The notes: a model not told the origin generated them from the sequence alone. DNA of 56,471 bases from Acidimicrobiaceae bacterium (GCA_027355725.1 DAIEHI010000177.1:1-56471), one strand, 5' to 3'; counted from the first letter of the stretch, positions 26,073 through 34,488 are shown. Translations and numbers: made by a program.

Positions 26073-27043
26073 GCGTCATCACCTATCGAGAGGCCATGCG
26101 TCAGGCCATTCGCGAAGCCCTCCTTCGCGACGAACGGGTATTCGTCATGGGCGAGGACATCGGCCATTACGGCGGTTCATACGCAGTGACGCTCGACCTC
26201 CTCGAGGAGTTCGGACCCGAACGCATTCGAGACACGCCACTGAGCGAGTCGGGATTCGTCGGCGCCGGCATCGGGGCTGCGCTCGGCGGTATGCGCCCGA
26301 TCGTTGAGGTCATGACCGTCAACTTCAGCCTTCTCGCCCTCGATCAGATAATGAACAATGCCGCCAGCCTGCTCTACATGTCGGGAGGTCAACTCAACGT
26401 GCCGCTCGTCATACGTATGGCGACCGGAGCTGGGCGTCAAGTGGGCGCACAACACTCGCACAGTCTCGAGGGATGGTTCGCGCACATACCGGGCCTGCGC
26501 ATTCTCGCACCCGCAACCATCGAGGACGCGAGGGGGATGTTGTGGCCGGCACTTGAGGACCCCGATCCCGTTTTGATCTTTGAACACGCCATGCTCTACA
26601 ACCAAGAGGGAGAGCTCGAAGAACCGTTCCAGCCCGTCGACATCAAAAGCGCTGCGGTGCGGCGAAGTGGTGATGAGCTCACCATCATTGCCTACGGAGG
26701 AACGCTTCGAACGGCACTTGGAGCTGCCGAGGAGTTGGCGACACAAGGCATTGACGCTGAGGTGATCGACCTGCGTTGTCTACGACCGCTTGACACCGCG
26801 ACGTTATTGTCATCGGTCACACGCACCCACCACGCGATGGTGGTCGACGAAGGATGGCGCAGTGGAAGTCTGTCCGCCGAGATCTCAGCTCGCATCACCG
26901 AGGAGGTCTTTTACGACCTGGATGCCCCCGTTTCGCGCGTGTGCAGTGCCGAGGTGCCGATGCCCTACGCGAAACATCTCGAAGACGCGGTGTTGCCCCA
27001 AGTGCTCGACGTCGTGAACGCCGCAAAGGTCCTGTGCGCGTAG
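26069..27043 (+). CDS. 2-oxoacid dehydrogenase E1 component, beta subunit
   Basis: 324 residues from a GTG at 26069 that overlaps the alpha-subunit stop (GTGA). It pairs with E1 alpha to form the heterotetramer. The Glu that activates ThDP is in the [13 protein letters not shown] segment, and the C-terminal domain holds [17 protein letters not shown] and [14 protein letters not shown]. The gene is immediately followed by the E2 start with no intergenic base. Confidence 0.93.
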   Translation: MSVITYREAMRQAIREALLRDERVFVMGEDIGHYGGSYAVTLDLLEEFGPERIRDTPLSESGFVGAGIGAALGGMRPIVEVMTVNFSLLALDQIMNNAASLLYMSGGQLNVPLVIRMATGAGRQVGAQHSHSLEGWFAHIPGLRILAPATIEDARGMLWPALEDPDPVLIFEHAMLYNQEGELEEPFQPVDIKSAAVRRSGDELTIIAYGGTLRTALGAAEELATQGIDAEVIDLRCLRPLDTATLLSSVTRTHHAMVVDEGWRSGSLSAEISARITEEVFYDLDAPVSRVCSAEVPMPYAKHLEDAVLPQVLDVVNAAKVLCA

Positions 27044-28414
27044 ATGGGCGACTTCACCATGCCATCGCTCGGTGCCGACATGCTGGCGGGAAAGGTCACT
27101 CAGTGGCTCGTGAAACCCGGCGACCGCGTTCACCGCGGTGACATCGTGGCCGTCGTGCAAACCGACAAATCAGATATCGAAGTTGAGATCTTCGAGGATG
27201 GCACCATGGGAGAAATCTTGGTGCCGGCGGGCGACCGCGTTTCGGTTGGCACCGTTCTCGCCCACGTCAATGGCGAAGCGAGCGAGTTCCGGGGTCCGGT
27301 CGAGATCTCAGGTGAGACGGCTGCCCTAGGCCCTTCTTCGCTGACGGCTGTGCCCCAGTTCGAGCCTGGCGCGACGTCGATTGCGCCATCACCACCCCAA
27401 CCACGACTCGAGGCCGTTGCCACGAGCGTACGAGCGTCACTGCATCCTGGTCTCGTTGAGTCACCGCTAGTGCGCAGTCTCGCTGAGCGACTCGGTGTCG
27501 AGGTGTCCACAATGGTGGGCAGCGGAGTCGGCGGGGTCATCACCAGACGCGACGTGGAGCACGCGAGCAACGCGCGTGTGCGCCCCTCGTCGTCTCCGCT
27601 CGCGCGTCGAATGGCGACAGAGTTAGGCATCGAGCTCTCATCGCTCATCGGTACCGGTCCTCATGGAGCGATCATCGAACGAGACGTTGGTCGCGAACAA
27701 CGTGAGCCGCCACCCGAGACCCCTCCAATTGAAAGTGATATACGTGAGCGACGCCTCGCCATGCAGCGTGCGGTTGGGGCGCTGATGGCTCGCTCCAAGC
27801 GCGAGGTGCCCCACTACTACCTGACCGCCACCATTGATCTGAGCCGCGCCACGTCGTGGCTCGACGAGGCGAACCGCTCTCGCCCACCCGCCACTCGGCT
27901 CCTCATGGCGGCCCTGTACTTCAGAGCCACCGCACTCGCCGTCAAGCACGTTCCCGAGATGAACGGCTTGTATGTCGGCGAGACGTTTACCGCCAGCGAG
28001 AGGGTGCACCTCGGAGTGGCCATCTCACAACGCACTGGCGGTCTGATCGCCCCGGCAATCCATGACGTCGATCAGATCTCACTTGAAGAGGTGATGGTGC
28101 GAACCAGAGACCTGGTGCGTCGCGCTCGAAACGGAGTCCTTCGAGCATCAGAGATGAGTGACCCCACGCTCACGGTGACCAACCTCGGCGACCTCGGCGT
28201 CGATTCGGTGTTCGGAGTGATCTACCCACCCCAGGTCGCCCTCGTGGGCTTTGGACGGGTGAGGGAACAGCCCTGGGCGAAAGACGGCCTGCTCACAGTA
28301 CGCCCCTGCGTCATCGCGTCACTCTCAGGCGATCACCGCGTCAGTGACGGGATGCGAGGCGCTCGTTTCCTCAGCGAGATCGACCGACTCCTTCAAGAAC
28401 CGGAGAGTTTATGA
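27044..28414 (+). CDS. Dihydrolipoamide acyltransferase (E2) with two subunit-binding domains
   Basis: 456 residues. An N-terminal lipoyl domain occupies residues 1-80 with lipoyl-Lys42 in VQTDKSDIEVE. A Pro/Ala-rich linker follows, then two successive peripheral-subunit-binding domains (about 140-172, with LAERLGVEVSTMVGSGVGG; and 184-216, with MATELGIELSSLIGTGPHG). The catalytic domain (about 230-456) carries the active-site SGDHRVSDG. E2 transfers the acyl group from E1 to CoA. One such binding domain is normal; two in tandem is uncommon and could serve simultaneous E1 and E3 docking. E3 (dihydrolipoyl dehydrogenase) is not encoded here and must come from elsewhere. Confidence 0.93.
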   Translation: MGDFTMPSLGADMLAGKVTQWLVKPGDRVHRGDIVAVVQTDKSDIEVEIFEDGTMGEILVPAGDRVSVGTVLAHVNGEASEFRGPVEISGETAALGPSSLTAVPQFEPGATSIAPSPPQPRLEAVATSVRASLHPGLVESPLVRSLAERLGVEVSTMVGSGVGGVITRRDVEHASNARVRPSSSPLARRMATELGIELSSLIGTGPHGAIIERDVGREQREPPPETPPIESDIRERRLAMQRAVGALMARSKREVPHYYLTATIDLSRATSWLDEANRSRPPATRLLMAALYFRATALAVKHVPEMNGLYVGETFTASERVHLGVAISQRTGGLIAPAIHDVDQISLEEVMVRTRDLVRRARNGVLRASEMSDPTLTVTNLGDLGVDSVFGVIYPPQVALVGFGRVREQPWAKDGLLTVRPCVIASLSGDHRVSDGMRGARFLSEIDRLLQEPESL

Positions 28415-28653
28415 ACCCCGACCAAGCACGAGAACTCATGCGAAAGGTTCTGCGACCAATCGCCCCAGAGGCTGATCTCAACAACGTCCTCGCCAATGAG
28501 CGTATCCAAGAAGCACTCGATTTGGACTCGGTCGACTTCCTCGAATTCGTCACCGGCCTCTCGGCCGCGACCGGACTTGAGATGCCAGAACGTGACTATG
28601 CACAACTCTCGACGGTCGAAGGGTGCATTGACTACCTCACCTCGCCACACTGA
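28411..28653 (+). CDS. Acyl carrier protein at the end of the E1/E2 operon
   Basis: 80 residues, overlapping the E2 stop by 4 nt (ATGA). The phosphopantetheine attachment Ser40 is in LDLDSVDFLEF. The sequence is a stand-alone carrier protein distinct from the fatty-acid AcpP at 31594 ([10 protein letters not shown]). Its position suggests it accepts or donates an acyl group made by the ligase or the dehydrogenase complex, but this is inference; there is no dedicated phosphopantetheinyl transferase nearby. Confidence 0.85.
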   Translation: MNPDQARELMRKVLRPIAPEADLNNVLANERIQEALDLDSVDFLEFVTGLSAATGLEMPERDYAQLSTVEGCIDYLTSPH

Positions 28654-28667
28654 CGAACCACGAGATA

Positions 28668-28685
28668 ACGAGCGATGACGCTCGT
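28668..28685. terminator. Hairpin between the convergent acp and menC genes
   Basis: ACGAGCG (28668-28674) and CGCTCGT (28679-28685) form a perfect 7-bp stem with a 4-nt loop ATGA, in the 65-bp gap between two convergent genes. Neither side has a T-run, so it would be a weak or factor-assisted terminator serving both directions. Confidence 0.45.
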
Positions 28686-28718
28686 AACTGGGGATCTAGA
28701 AGAGCCGCGTGTTCACCC

Positions 28719-29765
28719 TCACGCGAAAGAGGCAACGAGCACTGAACGCTCGAGGACGCGAGTTGATGGTTGACAGTCAAAGCCGCCCGCTCGCTGATCA
28801 GTCTGCTCCTCAATGTTCGATGCAACGACGCCAATGTCACTCGGTTCAGTGACGAGGTGGTGACTCAGCACCCGGTTCACGTGTCGAGCGAAGGGTGACT
28901 CGAAGAATCCCCCAAGATACGGTTTCAGTCCACTCGTACGAGCCCGTTCGATCAACGTGCGCGCGTTGGCGTACCCCCCGACTCGCGCGGGTTTCACACA
29001 GATCATGGAGGCCGCCTCGTAGCGAAGGATTTGATCGAGATCCCTCTGACTACGCACACCCTCATCGAGACTCACCGCCACATCAATGCGCGCGGCCAAG
29101 TCGGCGTGATCGATCAGGTTTCCCGGTGCGAAGGGCTGCTCCACTGCGACGACCGTTGCGTACTCGCGCACACTCTCAAGATGCCTTCTCACCTCATCAA
29201 CGCTCTGAGCTGAGCAATTGAAATCAACGAGCACGGGGAGCGTCAGGGCCGCCAACTGTTCGCGCGCTCGTGAGCTCAGCGGACCTGGAGTCGTCTTCAC
29301 CCGCACCCGCGCCCACGCTTCAGACACCCTCCACGGGTCGTCATCGAGCGCCGAGACGGTTCCCTGGAACGGTGTCTCGAATCGCTGCGGCCAGAATTCG
29401 CTGATACTTTGCCCCCGGCGTTGCAGTTCATGGTCGAGAAGTGCCATCTCAACAATGGTCACCGCGGGCGCACTGCTCGCGCGAGAACCCGCGAAGCGCG
29501 CCATCCGCGTCCAAGAAGGCAACTCGCCCTCACGCTCATATGCCGCCTGCAACTGGGTTAGGACGTATCCGTCGAGTTCTTGGATGACCTCAGCGACGCC
29601 CGGGTCGCCATTGAGCGCAGACTCCTGGGGGGCGACTTCACCAAAGCCCACAACGCCTTCATGCTCGAGGCGTAGGTACAGCCGCGTGCGCCTCACGTGA
29701 TGCTCGTATGCAGCACGCACGGGCTCTCGCAGTGTCACCACCTCTCGATGCAGCGTCAACTCCAT
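28719..29765 (-). CDS. menC: o-Succinylbenzoate synthase
   Basis: 348 residues from the ATG at 29765, which has AAGGTGG 5 nt upstream. It is an enolase-superfamily protein that dehydrates SHCHC to o-succinylbenzoate in menaquinone synthesis. The catalytic residues are visible in order: Lys in VRVKTTPG, the metal ligands in LVDFNCSA, AVEQPFAPG and VSLDEGVRS, and the second Lys in ICVKPARVGG. Related enzymes racemise N-acylamino acids; the presence of menF and menG in the same window favours the menaquinone role. The gene is isolated from the other men genes. Confidence 0.87.
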   Translation of the reverse strand: MELTLHREVVTLREPVRAAYEHHVRRTRLYLRLEHEGVVGFGEVAPQESALNGDPGVAEVIQELDGYVLTQLQAAYEREGELPSWTRMARFAGSRASSAPAVTIVEMALLDHELQRRGQSISEFWPQRFETPFQGTVSALDDDPWRVSEAWARVRVKTTPGPLSSRAREQLAALTLPVLVDFNCSAQSVDEVRRHLESVREYATVVAVEQPFAPGNLIDHADLAARIDVAVSLDEGVRSQRDLDQILRYEAASMICVKPARVGGYANARTLIERARTSGLKPYLGGFFESPFARHVNRVLSHHLVTEPSDIGVVASNIEEQTDQRAGGFDCQPSTRVLERSVLVASFA

Positions 29766-29803
29766 TACAACCACCTTAGGTTTGCTGTAACGTTGTCGCC
29801 GCA

Positions 29804-29887
29804 GCCCGGATGGCGGAATCGGCAGACGCGGAGGCCTCAAAAGTCTTTACTCGAGAGGGTGTGTGGGTTCGAGTCCCACTCCGGGCA
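29804..29887 (+). tRNA. tRNA-Leu (anticodon CAA), no encoded CCA
   Basis: A class II tRNA: acceptor GCCCGGA (29804-29810) pairs with TCCGGGC (29880-29886), discriminator A at 29887. The anticodon loop CTCAAAA reads CAA, decoding UUG. A long variable arm (TTTACTCGAGAGGGTGT) and T-arm GGTTCGAGTCC are present. The 3' flank is CGC, so CCA is not encoded, unlike the tRNA-Leu(GAG) in this window. It ends 18 nt before fabD on the same strand. Confidence 0.95.
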
Positions 29888-29905
29888 CGCTGTTACCTTT
29901 AAAGG

Positions 29906-30832
29906 ATGTTTGATTCACAACTCCCCTTTCGTGACGACGTCGTAGCCCTATTCCCGGGACAGGGTTCCATCAGCGCCAGAGCCGGCGAAGCGTGGCACGA
30001 CTCGCGCCACTGGTCCCTCGTCGAGCGAATCAGCGAGATGTCGGGACACGACGTTGAAGAGATTCTCATCAACACCAACGACGTTGACGTCGTGCGCACC
30101 GACCGTGCGCAGTTGGCGACCTTCACTCTTTCACTCGTTGGCTACCTTGAACTCCTCGACCTCGGCGTTCGACCGAGGTACCTGCTTGGTCACAGCCTCG
30201 GAGAATTCTCAGCGCTGGTCGCCAGTGGCCTCATTGGAATAGACGATGGCGCGCGTCTGATCGCGGCGAGAGGCGCTGCGATGCAACGAGCCGCCTCACT
30301 TCGCGAGGGTTCGATGATCGCACTCATGGGCGGCGACGATGCAGCGCGGAACGCACTTGGGGGTTTAAGCGACGTGTGGGTGGCCAATATCAACGGACCT
30401 GGTCAAATCGTCGTCAGCGGTACCCGCGAGGGGCTCGATGACCTGCTCGCGCGCCACAAAGAGTTGGGTTGGCGAAGGGCTACCCCACTCAACGTCGGTG
30501 GCGCCTTCCATTCGCCACTTATGACACCAGCCCAGGACGAGTTGGACCACTCGCTATCGCTCATTGAGTGGCATTCGACCAACGCAATCCTCGTTGCCAA
30601 CGTCGACGGCACGTTTCACACCAGCGCAGATGAATGGCGAGACCTCTTGTCACGCCAATTGACCTCGCCGGTTGAGTTCCTTGACGCCACCCTGGCGCTT
30701 CCCGCCTCGGTGACCACCACCATTGAAATGCCACCCGGTGCCGTCCTGTCCGGCCTCACCAAGCGCATTCGCAACTTCGATCATCAGTTCGCACCATCCG
30801 CTCTCACTGACCTCCAGGAGCTTTCACTATGA
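29906..30832 (+). CDS. fabD: Malonyl-CoA:ACP transacylase
   Basis: 308 residues. It loads malonyl groups onto ACP for fatty acid elongation. Ser97 in LLGHSLGEFSAL is the nucleophile, the catalytic His is in GGAFHSPLM, and the oxyanion-hole Gln is in LFPGQGSI; the usual second Gln of GQGSQ is Ile here. The AAAGG upstream touches the ATG directly, so it is not a well-placed ribosome site. The only leader is the 18 nt following tRNA-Leu(CAA). It overlaps fabG by 4 nt. The operon order is fabD-fabG-acpP-fabF; fabH is absent. Confidence 0.94.
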   Translation: MFDSQLPFRDDVVALFPGQGSISARAGEAWHDSRHWSLVERISEMSGHDVEEILINTNDVDVVRTDRAQLATFTLSLVGYLELLDLGVRPRYLLGHSLGEFSALVASGLIGIDDGARLIAARGAAMQRAASLREGSMIALMGGDDAARNALGGLSDVWVANINGPGQIVVSGTREGLDDLLARHKELGWRRATPLNVGGAFHSPLMTPAQDELDHSLSLIEWHSTNAILVANVDGTFHTSADEWRDLLSRQLTSPVEFLDATLALPASVTTTIEMPPGAVLSGLTKRIRNFDHQFAPSALTDLQELSL

Positions 30833-31533
30833 GCCGTCACATCCTCGTCACCGGAGCCAGCCGAGGCATTGGCGCCGCAATCGCTCAGCATTTCTTGGAC
30901 AAGGGTGATCGTGTGAGCGCGTTATCACGCTCTGGATCCTCGCCCGCGGGCTGTGCACTGTCACTCGCAGTTGATGTCGCCGACTCAGCCCAGGTGAATG
31001 ACGCCGTCCGCCAGGCCGTAGAGGAGCTCGGGCCGGTTGACGCAGCGATCGTGAACGCCGGCGTCACCCGTGACGGGCTTGCCATGCGCATGTCCGACCA
31101 ACAGTGGCGCGAGGTGATCGCCACCGACCTCGATGGTGCGTTCTACACGGCGCGTGCCGCGATGGCCTCGATGGTGCGTGCTCGTTCGGGGTCAATCATC
31201 TTCATCAGTTCTGTGAGTCCGTTCATCGGCGTACCCGGTCAGGCCAATTACGCAGCCGCCAAGGCTGGTCTCATGGGCCTCGCGCGATCGCTCGCCAAAG
31301 AAGTCGCCACCCGAAACGTCACGGTCAACGTGGTCGCGCCCGGACTCATCGACACCGAGATGACGAGTGACCTCGGAGCCGCAAAAGACCAGATGTCCGC
31401 GATGATCCCCATGGCGCGCATCGGTCAACCATCTGATATTGCTGGTGTTGTTGGGTTTCTCGCGAGTAACGAGGCTCGCTACATAACCGGCGCGGTCATT
31501 CCAATAGATGGCGGACTGGCCATGGGCCTCTAA
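30829..31533 (+). CDS. fabG: 3-oxoacyl-ACP reductase
   Basis: 234 residues, an SDR-family NADPH-dependent reductase of the elongation cycle. The cofactor motif is VTGASRGIGAAIA, followed by NAG (IVNAGVTRDG). The catalytic Ser-Tyr-Lys set is in IFISSVSPFIG and ANYAAAKAG, and the C-terminus GAVIPIDGGLAMG is standard. It starts with an ATGA overlap with fabD. Confidence 0.95.
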   Translation: MSRHILVTGASRGIGAAIAQHFLDKGDRVSALSRSGSSPAGCALSLAVDVADSAQVNDAVRQAVEELGPVDAAIVNAGVTRDGLAMRMSDQQWREVIATDLDGAFYTARAAMASMVRARSGSIIFISSVSPFIGVPGQANYAAAKAGLMGLARSLAKEVATRNVTVNVVAPGLIDTEMTSDLGAAKDQMSAMIPMARIGQPSDIAGVVGFLASNEARYITGAVIPIDGGLAMGL

Positions 31534-31545
31534 ATCCCAGAGGCC
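31525..31545 (+). promoter_or_regulatory. Hairpin between fabG and acpP
   Basis: GGCCTCT (31525-31531) and AGAGGCC (31539-31545) form a perfect 7-bp stem with a 7-nt loop that contains the fabG stop codon. No T-run follows. It may be an RNA processing or stabilising element that allows acpP to be made in excess over its neighbours, or a partial terminator. Confidence 0.45.
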
Positions 31546-31593
31546 GACAGGGCGATTTAGTAGCATTGAGCGACAGAAAATAAGGGGTATTCC

Positions 31594-31830
31594 ATGGACC
31601 GTAACGAAGCATTTTCCAAATTCACTGACAACGCCGTCGAGGTTCTCGCCGTGAAGCCAGAACAAGTGACCATGGAGACTTCTTTTGAAGACCTTGGCGC
31701 GGACAGCCTCGATCTCGTGGAACTGGTAATGGCCCTCGAAGAAACCTTCAATATTGAAGTTGCCGAAGACGAGCTCAAAGAGATCCGCACCGTCGGCGAG
31801 GCATTCGAGCTCGTCTACGCCAAGCTGTAG
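31594..31830 (+). CDS. acpP: Acyl carrier protein (fatty acid synthesis)
   Basis: 78 residues, acidic. Ser38 in [11 protein letters not shown] is the phosphopantetheine site. Unlike the acp at 28411, it has the full consensus of fatty-acid-synthesis ACPs. AAGGGG six bases before the ATG is a strong ribosome site, and a hairpin precedes the gene. Its TAG stop overlaps the GTG of fabF by one base. Confidence 0.96.
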   Translation: MDRNEAFSKFTDNAVEVLAVKPEQVTMETSFEDLGADSLDLVELVMALEETFNIEVAEDELKEIRTVGEAFELVYAKL

Positions 31831-33029
31831 TGCACGTCGGCGTCTCTTCTTCGGGCCCCATTGCGGGCCGACGTGTCGCGGTCACCGGACTAGGTGCCAT
31901 CACCTGCGCCGGCGTGGGGGTCAACGCCCTATGGCAGGCACTCTTGAGCGATGTGGCACCGGCGTCAAAACGCGTACCCTCCTTTGACCCAACTCATATT
32001 GGTGGGCCAAAGGAGTTGCGTCGATTTGATCAATTCACCCTCTTCGCTCTCATGGCGGCTGATGAGGCGTGGCGCCAAAGCGGCCTTGAGGGCCCCCTCG
32101 TCGATGCAGGAAGCATCGTCACGACGGGCATCGGCGGACTTCAGACCATTCTCGAACAGGACCGTGTGCTGAACGAGAAGGGACCCGACCGGGTGTCGCC
32201 CTTTCTTGTGCCGATGATGATGCCCAATGCCGCAACCGCTGCGGTCTCGATGCGCTTCGGCCTCGGTGGACCGGCAGAGACGGTCACGACGGCCTGCGCC
32301 GCGGGCACTCACGCCATTGGCAACGCCGCTCGGCTCGTCGCATCAGGACGGTGTGACGTGGTCGTCGCGGGTGGTGCCGAAGCGGTGATGGTCGAGATTG
32401 CTGAAGCGGGTTTTCGCAACATGACCGCGTTGAGCAACGAAGGTCTCTCGCGCCCCTTTGACACCAAGAGGAATGGTTTTGTCATGGGAGAAGGCGCCGG
32501 AATCTTGGTACTCGAAGAATGGGAACACGCACTGGCGCGAGGCGCAACGATCTTCGCTGAAGTCATCGGCGCGGCCTCGACTGCGGATGCCCACCACATC
32601 ACCGCCCCCGACCCCACCGGCAGCGGAGCAACGCGATGCATGGAATTAGCCCTGGCCGATGCCGACATCACACCAGCAGACGTCTCTCACATCAATGCGC
32701 ACGGCACCTCAACACCACTCAACGACCTCGCCGAATCAGTTGCCGTGCACCACGTGTTCGGCGACGTGGCCCCACCGGTCACATCCATCAAAGGCCACCT
32801 TGGACACTCGCTCGCCGCAGCTGGGGCGCTCGAGGGGGTGGCGTCGGTGATGACGCTCGTCAACCAGACCATCCCTCCGACGGCTGGAACGAGCGAAGTA
32901 GACCCCGCCGTCGGGCTCGATGTGGTCTTGCACAAGCCACGCTCCTTGGACGTCGATGTCGTGCTGTCGAACTCATTCGGATTCGGCGGACACAACGGAA
33001 GCGTCGTCTTTCGTCAATACCAGGGTTAA
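31830..33029 (+). CDS. fabF: 3-oxoacyl-ACP synthase II
   Basis: 399 residues from a GTG overlapping the acpP stop. It is the condensing enzyme for chain elongation. The catalytic triad is visible: Cys156 in TTACAAGTHAIG, His in INAHGTSTPLND and His in KGHLGHSLAAAG. N-terminal RRVAVTGLGAITCAG is typical. The stop shares the four bases TTAA (33026-33029) with the convergent TrpF-like gene. Confidence 0.95.
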   Translation: MHVGVSSSGPIAGRRVAVTGLGAITCAGVGVNALWQALLSDVAPASKRVPSFDPTHIGGPKELRRFDQFTLFALMAADEAWRQSGLEGPLVDAGSIVTTGIGGLQTILEQDRVLNEKGPDRVSPFLVPMMMPNAATAAVSMRFGLGGPAETVTTACAAGTHAIGNAARLVASGRCDVVVAGGAEAVMVEIAEAGFRNMTALSNEGLSRPFDTKRNGFVMGEGAGILVLEEWEHALARGATIFAEVIGAASTADAHHITAPDPTGSGATRCMELALADADITPADVSHINAHGTSTPLNDLAESVAVHHVFGDVAPPVTSIKGHLGHSLAAAGALEGVASVMTLVNQTIPPTAGTSEVDPAVGLDVVLHKPRSLDVDVVLSNSFGFGGHNGSVVFRQYQG

Positions 33030-33694
33030 TCCGTCGGCCACTCATCGTGCCGATGCGCGACGTAGGCGTTATCAAACGCCCAGCGCGCGTTTGATATGAA
33101 CTCACCCAAGAGCACCGGATCCTTGACGCCGGGTTCCACTTCAACGCCTGCGCGCACATCAACGCCCCACACGGGGTAGTTCTGGACGACCTCGACCACG
33201 TTCGATGAGTCGAGTCCCCCAGAGGCGATCAGTGGCGTTCGAAGGGTCGTATCTTGAAAGACCTCGAGACAAGCGTTCAGCGCGTTGATGTCGTCGGACT
33301 CAGGGAGCAAGAAGTAGTCCACCCCTTCCAACGGATCACTGTTAAGGACTTCATTGCCAGAGGACAGCGCGCGAATGACGGTGTTCACCCGCTCAGCAAC
33401 ATACGTGAGGGATGTTCGGGTCATCGGACCCTCAATTTGAACACCCGACAAGCCCAACGTGTTGACGATCTCGACAATTCGCTGGGGCATCTCATTGTGG
33501 AACACACCAATCGAAAGCGACCCCGGGGGCAGCCGGCGGACAATATCGTGCGCATCAGTGGGCGAGATGCGTCGAGGCGTCGGGCCGAATTCGAAGCCGA
33601 CGGCTGTGGCGCCGAGTCCAATGCAGAACAACGCATCCTGCTCGCTCGTGACTCCCGAAACCTTGATGAACAGTCCCTCAGTGTTGAACCGCAC
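33026..33694 (-). CDS. TrpF-like (beta/alpha)8 protein lacking phosphoribosylanthranilate isomerase catalytic residues
   Basis: 222 residues from a GTG at 33694, with a strong AAGGAGG 6 nt upstream. The fold signature of TrpF is clear: TAVGFEFGPTPRRISP, IGVFHN, PLIASGGLDSSNVVE and the C-terminal GVDVRAGVEVEPGVKDP. But the catalytic Cys of the K[IV]CG motif is Ser (FIKVSGVT, Ser13), VQLHG has become VQIEG, and the catalytic Asp of the LLD motif is replaced (YFLLPESDD). All three are hallmarks of the isomerase, so the ordinary tryptophan-pathway reaction is doubtful. The binding pocket for a phosphoribosyl ligand seems kept. Function unknown; neighbours (fabF, ygfZ) give no clear hint. Confidence 0.75.
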   Translation of the reverse strand: MRFNTEGLFIKVSGVTSEQDALFCIGLGATAVGFEFGPTPRRISPTDAHDIVRRLPPGSLSIGVFHNEMPQRIVEIVNTLGLSGVQIEGPMTRTSLTYVAERVNTVIRALSSGNEVLNSDPLEGVDYFLLPESDDINALNACLEVFQDTTLRTPLIASGGLDSSNVVEVVQNYPVWGVDVRAGVEVEPGVKDPVLLGEFISNARWAFDNAYVAHRHDEWPTD

Positions 33695-33739
33695 GAAGTG
33701 CCTCCTTGGCCCAAGGCTAATTGCCGGTACGGAGTGCCC

Positions 33740-34435
33740 TCAAGCTATTGCGGTCACAATCACGTCGTGAAAACCAGCCAGCGCATCCTCGGCGAGCGCA
33801 CTTCGATGCACGAAACCAAGAGCCAGCACCCCGCCCTCATGGGTGATCGCGGTCGTCACGCCCTGCGGCCCTTCGGGGCCTTTAGATCCCAGGGCCTCAT
33901 CAAGTCGCTCGATCGAGGGGCCAGATGAGCGAACCAAACGCCACGGCACAACGGCTCCTCGAGCGTCCAGGCGTCCCACGAGTTCTTGACCCGTGAAGCA
34001 CCCCTTGGTGAATGAGACGGTACTCGCCACGAAGTGTGCGCCGAAACACTGCGGCGTCAAATGTCGGGCGAACTCATTGGGACCGGCAATTCCACCGCGC
34101 ACCTGATCACCCACGGTGCCAATCGGTCCTTCTTCGCTCGCTTCGATCGAAAGTTGGCAGTCGGTTCGAAGTAGAAAGCGTTTCAAACGTGCCATAACGA
34201 CCTCGGCGAGGTCGCGAGCGACATAGAGCACGTACCCATCATTGTCTCGAAGGACCTTCACCGAACTGATGACTTCACTGGTCGGTGTAAGTATCAGTGA
34301 CCACACGCCCGCACCGACATCTGAGAGGTCCTGACTCAATTGCCCCTGCAGGAAGGACTGCGCCTCTGATCCTCGCGCGAGGATACGAGACCAATCAAAG
34401 GGCGTGAGTGGGTCAAGGGCGCTCGCAGTAGTCAC
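33740..34435 (-). CDS. ygfZ: YgfZ/GcvT-like folate-binding protein
   Basis: 231 residues. The family signature KGCFTGQELVGRLDARG, with its single Cys, is present at about residues 148-164, and the N-terminal LQGQLSQDL is the usual GcvT-like strand. YgfZ proteins bind tetrahydrofolate and help assemble or repair certain iron-sulphur enzymes. It lies 45 nt upstream of the TrpF-like gene on the same strand. Confidence 0.88.
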   Translation of the reverse strand: MTTASALDPLTPFDWSRILARGSEAQSFLQGQLSQDLSDVGAGVWSLILTPTSEVISSVKVLRDNDGYVLYVARDLAEVVMARLKRFLLRTDCQLSIEASEEGPIGTVGDQVRGGIAGPNEFARHLTPQCFGAHFVASTVSFTKGCFTGQELVGRLDARGAVVPWRLVRSSGPSIERLDEALGSKGPEGPQGVTTAITHEGGVLALGFVHRSALAEDALAGFHDVIVTAIA

Positions 34436-34488
34436 AGACCATTACAGTATGCGCCAGCGCCGAAGCACGCGCACCGAAAGGTCAGGCA

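Noticed and set aside
29804..29887. Second tRNA as another integration site
   Set aside because: No recombinase fragment, direct repeat or composition change is visible around it.
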